Below are positions 1-7,119 of a stretch of DNA of 64,000 nt, in pieces. A program made the position numbers and the translations under genes. Position 1 is the first letter of the stretch, and the number at the start of each line of letters is the position of its first letter. Source of the DNA: Variovorax boronicumulans (GTDB taxonomy: Bacteria > Pseudomonadota > Gammaproteobacteria > Burkholderiales > Burkholderiaceae_C); NCBI RefSeq assembly GCF_030812215.1, contig NZ_JAUSSG010000004.1, forward strand, positions 1 through 64,000. The letters run 5' to 3'. The notes beneath the pieces are model-generated. The model ran no database searches. It worked only from the letters and a program-made list of their open reading frames with translations, and was not told the DNA's origin.

Positions 1-70
1 ACGCGCGCGCTGGCCATCGTCCACCCGGGCCGGGCGGGGTGGGAACGCCCCGGGTAGGTGTGCGGCCGCG

Positions 71-124
71 CCCCCCCCCCCCCCCCCGGGGGGGGGGGGG
101 GGGCCCCCCCCCCCCCCCCCCCCC
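71..124. other. Pure C/G/C homopolymer block, probable contig-end artefact
   Basis: Seventeen consecutive C (71-87), sixteen G (88-103) and twenty-one C (104-124) follow each other without interruption, flanked by other C/G-rich sequence. No other part of the window has such runs. Reads commonly fail in such homopolymers, so this is most simply a low-quality contig end. The long proline/glycine reading frame that crosses it should not be taken as a gene. Confidence 0.75.
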
Positions 125-198
125 GCGCCCCCCAAACGAGCACGTACTAAAAGTCTCCCAAAAGCCCAGCAATGCTTCGCCATTCCGAAGGAGTCCAC

Positions 199-855
199 AT
201 GACCATTGTTTTGCAAAGCACCGTCGCCGCATCGCTGGGCATACAGCAGCTGTCCAACGCATTCACCCCGGCCTTTTCTCACTTGCGCATTCTTCGCAAC
301 CTCATCATCCCGATGCCTTCGGGATGCGCGGTTCCCACGGCGCGCATCGATGCCGTCATCGTGTGCGAGACCGGTGTGTACCTGTTCGAGATCAAGGCAT
401 GGCGCAACGCCTTCGTCTACCGGAAGAAATCCGACGAGGCCCCGCCGCGCTGGTTTTTGCGGCTCAACGGATGCGCACGCGCACGCGAAGTGAAAGACCC
501 CGCATGGCAAGGCGGGCGCAAGACGACGCAGCTTCGCAGCCTGCTGCCCGATGACCTGCGCCTGCAGTACTTCGTGCTCCTGCCCTGCGAAGGCGTGGAG
601 CTCGAAGGCGTCATGCCCGCCGCCGTCATCACGCAGCAAGACCTGCCCTACATCGCGCGGCTCGTGCGCAACAACGGTCGCACCGCGCGCACCTATCCGC
701 TGCTCGATGCCCAGGCCGTCGAACGCACCGTGCAGCGCCTGCTCGACATCCAGGGCGACCTGTCGATGGAGATGCATCTGCAGAACTTCCGCGAAAGAAA
801 CGAACAGCAACCGCCTGTGCGATGGCCCGTCATGCGCGCCATGGGGTTGCAGTAA
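199..855 (+). CDS. NERD (nuclease-related domain) protein
   Basis: A 218-residue protein with the core of the NERD domain. After an N-terminal alpha/beta stretch it shows the Asp...Glu-x-Lys arrangement of this restriction-endonuclease-like fold (D51, E64, K66, in IDAVIVCETGVYLFEIKAW). NERD proteins are predicted DNA-processing nucleases, but their cellular role is mostly unknown. No helicase, kinase or membrane domain is fused to it. The start at 199 is preferred over an in-frame ATG at 172 because GGAG lies just upstream. It reads in the same direction as the bamA-like gene, 66 bp away, with no evident functional link. Family call is fairly sure; activity is inferred. Confidence 0.75.
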   Translation: MTIVLQSTVAASLGIQQLSNAFTPAFSHLRILRNLIIPMPSGCAVPTARIDAVIVCETGVYLFEIKAWRNAFVYRKKSDEAPPRWFLRLNGCARAREVKDPAWQGGRKTTQLRSLLPDDLRLQYFVLLPCEGVELEGVMPAAVITQQDLPYIARLVRNNGRTARTYPLLDAQAVERTVQRLLDIQGDLSMEMHLQNFRERNEQQPPVRWPVMRAMGLQ

Positions 856-921
856 CAGCCTTTACCAAAGCCCCCAGAAAGCGTCCCATATTTCTCCGAC
901 ATTGCCGAAGACCATGCGGCG

Positions 922-3324
922 ATGCATTTCCCCAAGTCCCTCGCGGCCATCGCTGCACTGCTCGTTTCGATGGCCGCCGTTCCCGCATGGGCGGCCGACC
1001 CTTTCACCGTTCGCGACATACGCCTCGAAGGCCTGCAGCGCGTCGAGCCCGGCACCGTCTTTTCCACCCTCGGCATCAAGGCCGGCGACAACTACAGCGA
1101 CGAGCGCGGCAGCGCGGCCATTCGCGCGCTGTTCGAACTGGGTCTTTTCAAGGACGTGCGCATCGACGTCGATGGCAACGTGCTCGTGGTCATCGTGGAA
1201 GAGCGTCCCACGGTCGCCGATGTCGACTTCGTCGGCACCAAGGAGTTCGAGAAGTCCGCGCTGCAGAAAGCATTGCGCGAAATCGGTCTCGCCGAAGGCC
1301 GCCCCTACGACAAGGCGCTGGCCGACCGCGCCGAGCAGGAGCTCAAGCGCCAGTACGTGAGCCGCAGCCTCTACAACGCCGAGGTCGTGACCACCGTCAC
1401 GCCGCTGGAGCGCAACCGCGTCAACCTGACGTTCACCGTCGCCGAAGGCGAGTCCGCGCGCATCAAGAGCGTGCGCGTCGTCGGCAACAAGGCCTTCAGC
1501 GAGAGCACGCTGCTCGACCTGTTCGACCAGGACAGCGGCGGCTGGCTCGACTGGTACACCAAGTCGAACCAGTACTCGCGCAGCAAGCTCGCCGCCGACC
1601 AGGAAACGCTGCGCTCCTACTACCTCACGCGCGGCTACCTGGAGTTCCGCATCGACTCCACGCAGGTCGCCATCTCGCCGGACCGGCAGTCGATCGACCT
1701 CACGCTCAACATCACCGAGGGCGAGAAGTTCGCGGTGGCCGGCGTGCGGCTCGAAGGTAATTATTTCGGCCGCGAAGACGAGTTCAAGACCCTCGTGACG
1801 GTACGCCCCGGCGCGCCCTACAACGGCGAGGACGTGGCCGCCACCACCAAGGCCTTCACCGATTACTTCGGCACCTTCGGCTACGCGTTCGCGCGGGTGA
1901 AGGCAGAACCCGACATCGATCGGGCCAACCACCGCGTCACGATGGTGCTGAAGGCGGAACCCGCGCGGCGCGTCTACGTGCGGCGGCTGAACATCGGCGG
2001 CAACGCGCGAACGCGCGACGAGGTGATCCGCCGCGAGTTCCGGCAGTTCGAAGGCGCCTGGTACGACGGCAACAAGATCAAGCTCTCGCGCGACCGCGTC
2101 GACCGGCTCGGCTACTTCACCGAGGTGAACGTGGAGACCGCCGAGGTGCCCGGCAGCAACGACCAGATCGACCTCACGGTCAACGTGGCCGAGAAGCCCA
2201 CCGGCTCGCTGCAACTGGGCGCGGGCTACTCGTCGACCGACAAGATCTCGCTCACCTTCGGCATCACGCAGGAGAACGTGTTCGGCTCGGGCAACTACCT
2301 CGGGCTGCAGGTCAACACCAGCTCGTACAACCGCACGATCTCGCTCACCGCCACCGACCCGTACTTCACGAAAGACGGCATCTCGCGCACGCTCAACGTC
2401 TTTCACACGACCACGCGGCCCTACTACGAGGCCGACGGCAACTACAAGCTCGCGAGCGATGGCGGCTCGGTGCGCTTCGGGCTGCCGGTGGGCGAACTGG
2501 ACACGGTGTTCCTTGGCATCGGCGTGGAGCGCTACTCGTTCACGCCCGGCACCAACGGCGCGTACACGTTGGTCGACGGCTCCTACGTCTACACCGGCAC
2601 GCCGCAGGCCTACCTCGACTACTTCAAGTGCACCGGCACCGCGCCGAGCGTGGTGTGCAGCGGCAGCAACGTGGTGGGCATTCCCGCGACGGTGGGGTGG
2701 TCCCGCGACGACCGCGACAGCGCGCTGGTGCCGACCACCGGGCGCCTGCAGCGCGCGAACCTCGAGGTGGGCGTGGGCAGTGCGCTGCGCTACCTGAAGA
2801 CCGACTACCAGTACCAGCAGTACTTCGCGCTCTCCAAGCAGTACACGCTGGCCATCAACGGCCAGCTCGGCTATGCGAAGGCGCTGGGCGGCAGCACCTT
2901 CCCGATCTTCAAGAACTTCTACGCGGGCGGGCTCGGTTCCATTCGCGGTTTCGAGCAGAACTCGCTCGGGCCGGTCGATGCCGTCACCGGTGGTTCGCTC
3001 GGCGGCACACGCCGCGCGATCTTCAACATGGAGTTCAGCACGCCCTTCCCCGGCGCGGGCAACGACCGGTCGCTCAGGCTCTACACCTTCTTCGATGCGG
3101 GCAACGTGTTCGCCGACCGCACCGCGAGCATGACCGATGCGCAGTGGAAGGCGCAGAACCGCATTCGCGCCTCGGCGGGGCTGGGCATCAGCTGGATCTC
3201 GCCGCTGGGCCCGCTGCGGCTGGCCTATGCGGTGCCGCTCGCCTACCAGAAGGTCGACACCGCCAATGGCATCGCGGCGGACCGCACGCAGCGTTTCCAG
3301 TTCCAGATCGGAACTTCCTTTTGA
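922..3324 (+). CDS. bamA: BamA/Omp85-family outer membrane assembly protein (paralogue)
   Basis: An 800-residue Omp85 protein with an N-terminal signal peptide (about residues 1-25, ending AWAAD), five POTRA repeats (about 26-425) and a C-terminal 16-strand barrel ending in Phe, the usual BamA-type insertion signal. The lid-loop motif of Omp85 proteins is present as IRGF (about 674-677). Length fits BamA, which folds and inserts beta-barrel proteins in the outer membrane. The usual bamA neighbours (rseP, skp/ompH, lpxD, fabZ) are absent. Here it stands alone, 16 bp ahead of a response regulator, so it is probably a second, accessory copy rather than the essential one. A TamA-like role is less likely given five POTRA domains. 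Confidence 0.85.
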   Translation: MHFPKSLAAIAALLVSMAAVPAWAADPFTVRDIRLEGLQRVEPGTVFSTLGIKAGDNYSDERGSAAIRALFELGLFKDVRIDVDGNVLVVIVEERPTVADVDFVGTKEFEKSALQKALREIGLAEGRPYDKALADRAEQELKRQYVSRSLYNAEVVTTVTPLERNRVNLTFTVAEGESARIKSVRVVGNKAFSESTLLDLFDQDSGGWLDWYTKSNQYSRSKLAADQETLRSYYLTRGYLEFRIDSTQVAISPDRQSIDLTLNITEGEKFAVAGVRLEGNYFGREDEFKTLVTVRPGAPYNGEDVAATTKAFTDYFGTFGYAFARVKAEPDIDRANHRVTMVLKAEPARRVYVRRLNIGGNARTRDEVIRREFRQFEGAWYDGNKIKLSRDRVDRLGYFTEVNVETAEVPGSNDQIDLTVNVAEKPTGSLQLGAGYSSTDKISLTFGITQENVFGSGNYLGLQVNTSSYNRTISLTATDPYFTKDGISRTLNVFHTTTRPYYEADGNYKLASDGGSVRFGLPVGELDTVFLGIGVERYSFTPGTNGAYTLVDGSYVYTGTPQAYLDYFKCTGTAPSVVCSGSNVVGIPATVGWSRDDRDSALVPTTGRLQRANLEVGVGSALRYLKTDYQYQQYFALSKQYTLAINGQLGYAKALGGSTFPIFKNFYAGGLGSIRGFEQNSLGPVDAVTGGSLGGTRRAIFNMEFSTPFPGAGNDRSLRLYTFFDAGNVFADRTASMTDAQWKAQNRIRASAGLGISWISPLGPLRLAYAVPLAYQKVDTANGIAADRTQRFQFQIGTSF

Positions 3325-3340
3325 GGAAAGGGACCACGCC

Positions 3341-4024
3341 ATGAGCCGCATCCTGATGGTCGAAGACGGGCGCGACAGCGCCTTTTCACTGCTGGACCAC
3401 CTCCACAACGCCGGCCACCAGGTCGAGCACATCGGGGACGGCGCGGCGGCGCTCGACCGCATCCTGAGTTCGCCGCCCGCGCTCACCTTGCTCGACGTGG
3501 CGCTGCCGCAGATCGACGGCCTGCAGGTGCTGCAGAAGGTGCGCTCGCACAGCGACCATCCGATCATCATGCTGACGGCACGCACGCGCGAGGTCGACCG
3601 CCTGCGCGGGCTCGACCTGGGCGCCGATGACTATGTCTGCAAGCCGTTCTCGCCGCGTGAGGTGGTGGCGCGCGTGCACACAGTGCTGCGCCGCCATGCG
3701 CAGCGCGACGGGGCTTCTGCGGCACCGTCGAAGTCGGTGTCGTTCCGGGACGCGCATGGCGGCGCGCACCTGGAGGGGCACGCGCTCGATCTCACCCGCC
3801 GCGAGCTCCTGCTGCTGCGCACGTTGTCGCGCGATCCGGGGCGGGTGTTCACGCGCTCGAAGCTGCTGGAGGCCGCGTTTCCGGAAGCGCTCGATGTGAA
3901 CGAGCGCGCGGTCGACGGGCACATCAAGAACCTGCGCAAGAAGCTCACGGCCGTGGCGCCCTCGCACGGCTGGATCCGCTCGATCTACGGCGTGGGCTTC
4001 AGTTTCGCGGAGCGGCCTGCCTGA
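3341..4024 (+). CDS. OmpR-type response regulator, orphan
   Basis: A 227-residue receiver plus winged-helix regulator. The receiver has the acidic pair E8/D9, phosphoacceptor D52, T79 and K101 (in DDYVCKPFSP). The C-terminal trans_reg_C domain ends in IRSIYGVGFSF. It begins 16 bp after bamA with GAGGAAAGG as ribosome-binding site, so it is probably co-transcribed with it. No kinase gene follows it; the nearest kinase is the BaeS-like protein at 4776. It closely resembles the BaeR-like regulator at 6368 (identical PIIMLTAR, GADDYVCKPFSPRE and IRS-YGVGF stretches), so the two look like duplicates that may share one kinase. Confidence 0.9.
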   Translation: MSRILMVEDGRDSAFSLLDHLHNAGHQVEHIGDGAAALDRILSSPPALTLLDVALPQIDGLQVLQKVRSHSDHPIIMLTARTREVDRLRGLDLGADDYVCKPFSPREVVARVHTVLRRHAQRDGASAAPSKSVSFRDAHGGAHLEGHALDLTRRELLLLRTLSRDPGRVFTRSKLLEAAFPEALDVNERAVDGHIKNLRKKLTAVAPSHGWIRSIYGVGFSFAERPA

Positions 4025-4281
4025 GCGCGGCACGCGGCATCGCGCGGCGTGGCCGGGCCGGTGCGCATGATCGGCGCCAGGGTCGAGAGGCTCGCGTTGC
4101 GCCCCTCGGCCGGAAGGCGCTCGCCGCATCCCCCACGCGCGGCGATGCAGGCGCCCAGTGCCAGGCCACTGAAGGCCAGCAGGCCCATGAGGCGTTGGAC
4201 CAACGGCAACCCGCCGGTCGATGGCGTCGCCACGGGATGCATCCAGGCGGTTTCGCTGTGAGACGGCATCGCGGTCTGCAA
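3985..4281 (-). CDS. Possible small lipoprotein or membrane protein (weak)
   Basis: An open frame of up to 98 codons on the minus strand, starting at a TTG (4281) or an ATG four codons later. It contains a hydrophobic stretch that ends LALGAC, which could be a lipobox, but the segment before it is long for a lipoprotein signal. Its 3' end overlaps the response-regulator gene by 40 bp on the opposite strand, which is unusual. It lies just downstream of the other small minus-strand gene here. No recognisable family. It may well be spurious. Confidence 0.25.
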   Translation of the reverse strand: MQTAMPSHSETAWMHPVATPSTGGLPLVQRLMGLLAFSGLALGACIAARGGCGERLPAEGRNASLSTLAPIMRTGPATPRDAACRAQAGRSAKLKPTP

Positions 4282-4313
4282 CGCTCAGTCCTTGGCGGAT
4301 TGCGCGATGCCGC

Positions 4314-4589
4314 TCATGCGCTTTCCTCCTCGGCCTCGGCGCCCGGCGCCCTGGCCCGTGTGGCGCGCGCCTCCGCCCAGACGACCAGCAGCGTCCATAC
4401 ATGGGTGACCACCCAGAAGACCGCCGTGAGCCACAGAAGGAGCAGGTCCATGCCGGGGTCGGACCAGACATCGGCCCACGACCAGGCGGGACGCGCCGGC
4501 GCGCAGTGCGCCGGACTGGCCCAGGCCAGCGCGACGGCGGCAAAGGCATGGAGGATTCTGTGGCGGGGACGATGCGTGGCCGGGTTCAT
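4314..4589 (-). CDS. Small membrane protein divergent from baeSR
   Basis: A 91-residue protein with a hydrophobic N-terminal segment ending AHCAPA, like a cleaved signal peptide, then one strong transmembrane helix (about 49-70, LLLLWLTAVFWVVTHVWTLL) and a charged Ala/Arg/Glu tail. Not recognised as a named family. It is transcribed divergently from the BaeS-like kinase. The region between them carries 11-bp-period repeats typical of OmpR-family binding, which suggests control by the neighbouring two-component system. Divergent, regulator-linked small membrane proteins can be accessory sensors or targets, but that is inference. No strong ribosome-binding site was seen. Confidence 0.45.
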   Translation of the reverse strand: MNPATHRPRHRILHAFAAVALAWASPAHCAPARPAWSWADVWSDPGMDLLLLWLTAVFWVVTHVWTLLVVWAEARATRARAPGAEAEEESA

Positions 4590-4604
4590 GGGCAGGCATC
4601 GTGC

Positions 4605-4677
4605 GTTTCGAATCGGGAGAAATGTGGGAGGGCCACCCGAGCGGATTCTTCCCAGATTCCTCCCAGATTTCTCCCCA
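4605..4677. promoter_or_regulatory. Tandem 11-bp repeats, candidate BaeR-type operator
   Basis: Three tandem 11-bp units lie at 4645-4655 (ATTCTTCCCAG), 4656-4666 (ATTCCTCCCAG) and 4667-4677 (ATTTCTCCCCA). Upstream, around 4609-4627, is the same motif in inverted orientation (GGGAGAAATGTGGGAG). Direct repeats one helical turn apart are the usual binding pattern of OmpR/PhoB-family regulators. The block sits between the divergent genes at 4589 (minus) and 4776 (plus), about 100 bp from the kinase start. Binding by the BaeR-like or the orphan regulator is inferred. Confidence 0.6.
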
Positions 4678-4775
4678 TTTGCCCGCCATGATCCGCCGCT
4701 TGCCTATGACGCCCGCCTGCCCGAAACGCATGCCGCAGAATGCGGCCATGCCTGAGAAGGCGTGAACGAACCCCC

Positions 4776-6371
4776 ATGCCGCGTCTGACACTCTCCCGGA
4801 AGATCTTCCTGGCGCTGGCCGCCTTGCTGGTCGTGTTGCTGCTCAGCTTCGTGGGCTTTTCCATCATCGCGCTGCAGCGGGGCCTGGGCGCCTACGTCGC
4901 CGAGATCGAGATCCGGCGCATGGACTGGCTCTCCCAGCTCCTCTTGAAGCACTACATCGCCAACGGCGACTGGAAGAAGCTGCGCGACAACGACGAGGCC
5001 TGGCACCGCCTGCGCATGGGCCAGCTGGCGGGCGTGCTCGACGGTGCGGCCAGCCCCGACGACCGGCGGCTTCCGCCCTGGTACGAGCGCCGCGTGCAGG
5101 GCACCACCCGGAGCGATGGCGACCCCGACAGCGGAGCACCGCCGCCGCCGCTGCCCCCGGCCTCCTCTTCGGCCGCCTCGCCGCAGCTGGACCTGCTGCC
5201 CCGGCGCTTCTCGATGCCACCGCCGCCCTGGTTCTTTCCCGACCCACGCTCGGCGGCCGATTCGATCTACCAGCGCCTGGCCGTGCTCGACGCACACGGC
5301 ACACCGGTGGTCGGCGCCACCATCGATTTCGAGAACGCCGCGCGCCTGCCGATCCGGCGCGGGCGCTCGGTCGTCGGCTACCTGGCGCTCGCGCCCGCGC
5401 AGGGCTTCGAGAGCGAAGCCGATCGCGCCTTCCTCGCACGCCAGTCGGGCGTGATCGCGCTCACCGGCATGTGCGGTCTCGCCTTCGCCTTGGTGCTGTC
5501 GTGGCTGCTCGCGCGCCGCTGGTTCAAGCCCATCGACGCGCTGACGCAGGCGGCGCAGGACGTGGCGCGCGGGCGGCTTTCCACCCGCGTGACGGTCCAT
5601 GGCTCCGACGAACTCGCGCTGCTGGGCAAGACCTTCAACGACATGGCACAGCGCCTGGACAAGATCGAGGCCTCGCGGCGCGCCTGGCTGGCCGATGCGG
5701 CGCACGAGCTGCGCACACCGCTCGCGGCGATGCGCGCGGAAATCGAGGCACTGCAGGACGGCGTGCGCACCTTCGACGAACGCACCGCGCTGCGCATGCA
5801 CCGGCAGGTGATCCGGCTCGGCCAGCTGGTCGACGACCTGCGCAGCAGCATGCGCGAACCGCAGAACGACTTGCTCACCACCGCCGTGTTTCCGCTCACG
5901 CTGCTGAAAGAGGCGCTGGACCACACGCGCGACCGCTTCGCCCAGCGCGGCATCGCGGTCAACCGGGACGCGATCGACCGCATCGCCGCATCGGCCCAGC
6001 CGGTGATCGACGGCGATGCGCACCGGCTGCACCAGGTCTTCATGAACCTGCTGGAGAACACGCTGGCCTACACCGATGCGGGCGGCCGGCTGCGCATCGA
6101 CGCGACCATCGAAGGCGCGTGGACCGGCAACTGCCTCACGCTGCTGTTCGACGACAGCGCACCCGGCGTGCCCGACGAAGAAATGCCGCGGCTCTTCGAC
6201 CGCCTGTTCCGCGGCGAAACCTCGCGCAGCCGCGCACTCGGCGGCTCGGGCCTCGGCCTCTCGATCTGCCGCGCGACCATCGAGGCGCATGGCGGCAGCA
6301 TCGAGGCCGCTCCATCGCCGCTCGGCGGGGTGCGCATGACCATCACCCTTCCACTGGCGGCATCCGCATGA
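4776..6371 (+). CDS. baeS: BaeS-like sensor histidine kinase
   Basis: A 531-residue inner-membrane kinase. It has a first membrane helix (about 9-31), a periplasmic region with a Pro/Ser-rich segment (about 110-165), a second membrane helix (about 228-250), a HAMP domain, a dimerisation domain with phosphoacceptor H310 (AAHELRTPL), an N box (NLLENTLAYTDAGG) and a G box (GSGLGLSICRA). The periplasmic start (LSQLLLKHYIANGDWKKLRDND) and the ATPase region match E. coli BaeS, an envelope-stress sensor that controls efflux genes; the proline-rich insert makes this protein longer. It overlaps the next gene by ATGA, so kinase and regulator are coupled. The start at 4776 places the membrane helix correctly. 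Confidence 0.88.
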   Translation: MPRLTLSRKIFLALAALLVVLLLSFVGFSIIALQRGLGAYVAEIEIRRMDWLSQLLLKHYIANGDWKKLRDNDEAWHRLRMGQLAGVLDGAASPDDRRLPPWYERRVQGTTRSDGDPDSGAPPPPLPPASSSAASPQLDLLPRRFSMPPPPWFFPDPRSAADSIYQRLAVLDAHGTPVVGATIDFENAARLPIRRGRSVVGYLALAPAQGFESEADRAFLARQSGVIALTGMCGLAFALVLSWLLARRWFKPIDALTQAAQDVARGRLSTRVTVHGSDELALLGKTFNDMAQRLDKIEASRRAWLADAAHELRTPLAAMRAEIEALQDGVRTFDERTALRMHRQVIRLGQLVDDLRSSMREPQNDLLTTAVFPLTLLKEALDHTRDRFAQRGIAVNRDAIDRIAASAQPVIDGDAHRLHQVFMNLLENTLAYTDAGGRLRIDATIEGAWTGNCLTLLFDDSAPGVPDEEMPRLFDRLFRGETSRSRALGGSGLGLSICRATIEAHGGSIEAAPSPLGGVRMTITLPLAASA

Positions 6372-7063
6372 CACGCATCGTCATCGTCGAGGACGAGATC
6401 GACATCGCCTCGGTGGTGCAGGACTACCTGCGCCACAGCGGCTACGAAACCGCGCATTTCTCCGACGGGCAGAGTGCCCTCGACAGCATCGTTGCCTCGC
6501 CGCCCGACCTGACGCTGCTGGACATCATGCTGCCGCGGCTGGACGGCATCGAGGTGCTGCGGCGCGCGCGCGAGCACACGGCGCATCCGATCATCATGCT
6601 CACCGCGCGCATCGAGGAGGTCGACCGCCTGCTCGGCCTGGAGCTTGGTGCGGACGACTATGTGTGCAAGCCCTTCTCGCCGCGCGAGCTGGTGGCGCGG
6701 GTGCGTGCCGTGCTGCGGCGCACGGCGCCTGGCAGCGCGCCCGGGCAGGCCCCGCAGGGCGGTGCGCCGGGCCTCGTGCTCGACGACGTGCACTGGCGCG
6801 CCTCGCTCGAAGGCACGCCGCTGAACCTCACGCGCCGCGAGTTCGGGCTGCTGCAGGTGCTGTCGCGGCACCCGGGCCGCATCTTCTCGCGCGCGCGGCT
6901 GCTGGAGCTCGCTTATGACGACACGGTGGACGTGACCGAGCGCGCCATCGACAGCCATGTGAAGAACCTGCGCCGCAAGCTGGGCGCGGTGTCGCCCCTG
7001 CACGACTGGATCCGCTCGGTGTACGGGGTGGGGTTCGCGTGGGAGGCGCCGCCACAAGCCTGA
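6368..7063 (+). CDS. baeR: BaeR-like response regulator
   Basis: A 231-residue OmpR-family regulator. The receiver domain has the acidic pair in VIVEDE, the phosphoacceptor Asp in LLDIMLP, a conserved Thr in MLTAR and a Lys in VCKPFSP. The DNA-binding winged helix follows a short Gly/Pro-rich linker and ends RSVYGVGFAW. Its start overlaps the kinase stop by four bases. Likely targets include its own promoter repeats at 4605-4677. The RND pump at 11.5 kb is a plausible but unproven target, because BaeSR controls RND pumps in enterobacteria. The duplicate at 3341 may compete for the same kinase. Confidence 0.9.
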   Translation: MTRIVIVEDEIDIASVVQDYLRHSGYETAHFSDGQSALDSIVASPPDLTLLDIMLPRLDGIEVLRRAREHTAHPIIMLTARIEEVDRLLGLELGADDYVCKPFSPRELVARVRAVLRRTAPGSAPGQAPQGGAPGLVLDDVHWRASLEGTPLNLTRREFGLLQVLSRHPGRIFSRARLLELAYDDTVDVTERAIDSHVKNLRRKLGAVSPLHDWIRSVYGVGFAWEAPPQA

Positions 7064-7119
7064 CTCGAGGGCCCGAAGGCTCGCCGGCCTCGTGGCATGC
7101 ATCGTGCAAGATCGCAGCC

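Noticed and set aside
39..554. Long Pro/Gly-rich reading frame at the start of the window
   Set aside because: It crosses the C/G homopolymer block and overlaps the NERD gene in another frame; composition is that of translated homopolymers.
862..3585. Very long minus-strand frame opposite bamA
   Set aside because: Shadow of the plus-strand gene caused by high GC at third positions; His/Arg/Ala/Val-rich product with no family features.
4285..4791. 168-codon minus-strand frame over the baeS promoter
   Set aside because: It overlaps the tandem-repeat regulatory region and the baeS start, and the smaller 4314-4589 frame has better signal-peptide and membrane features.
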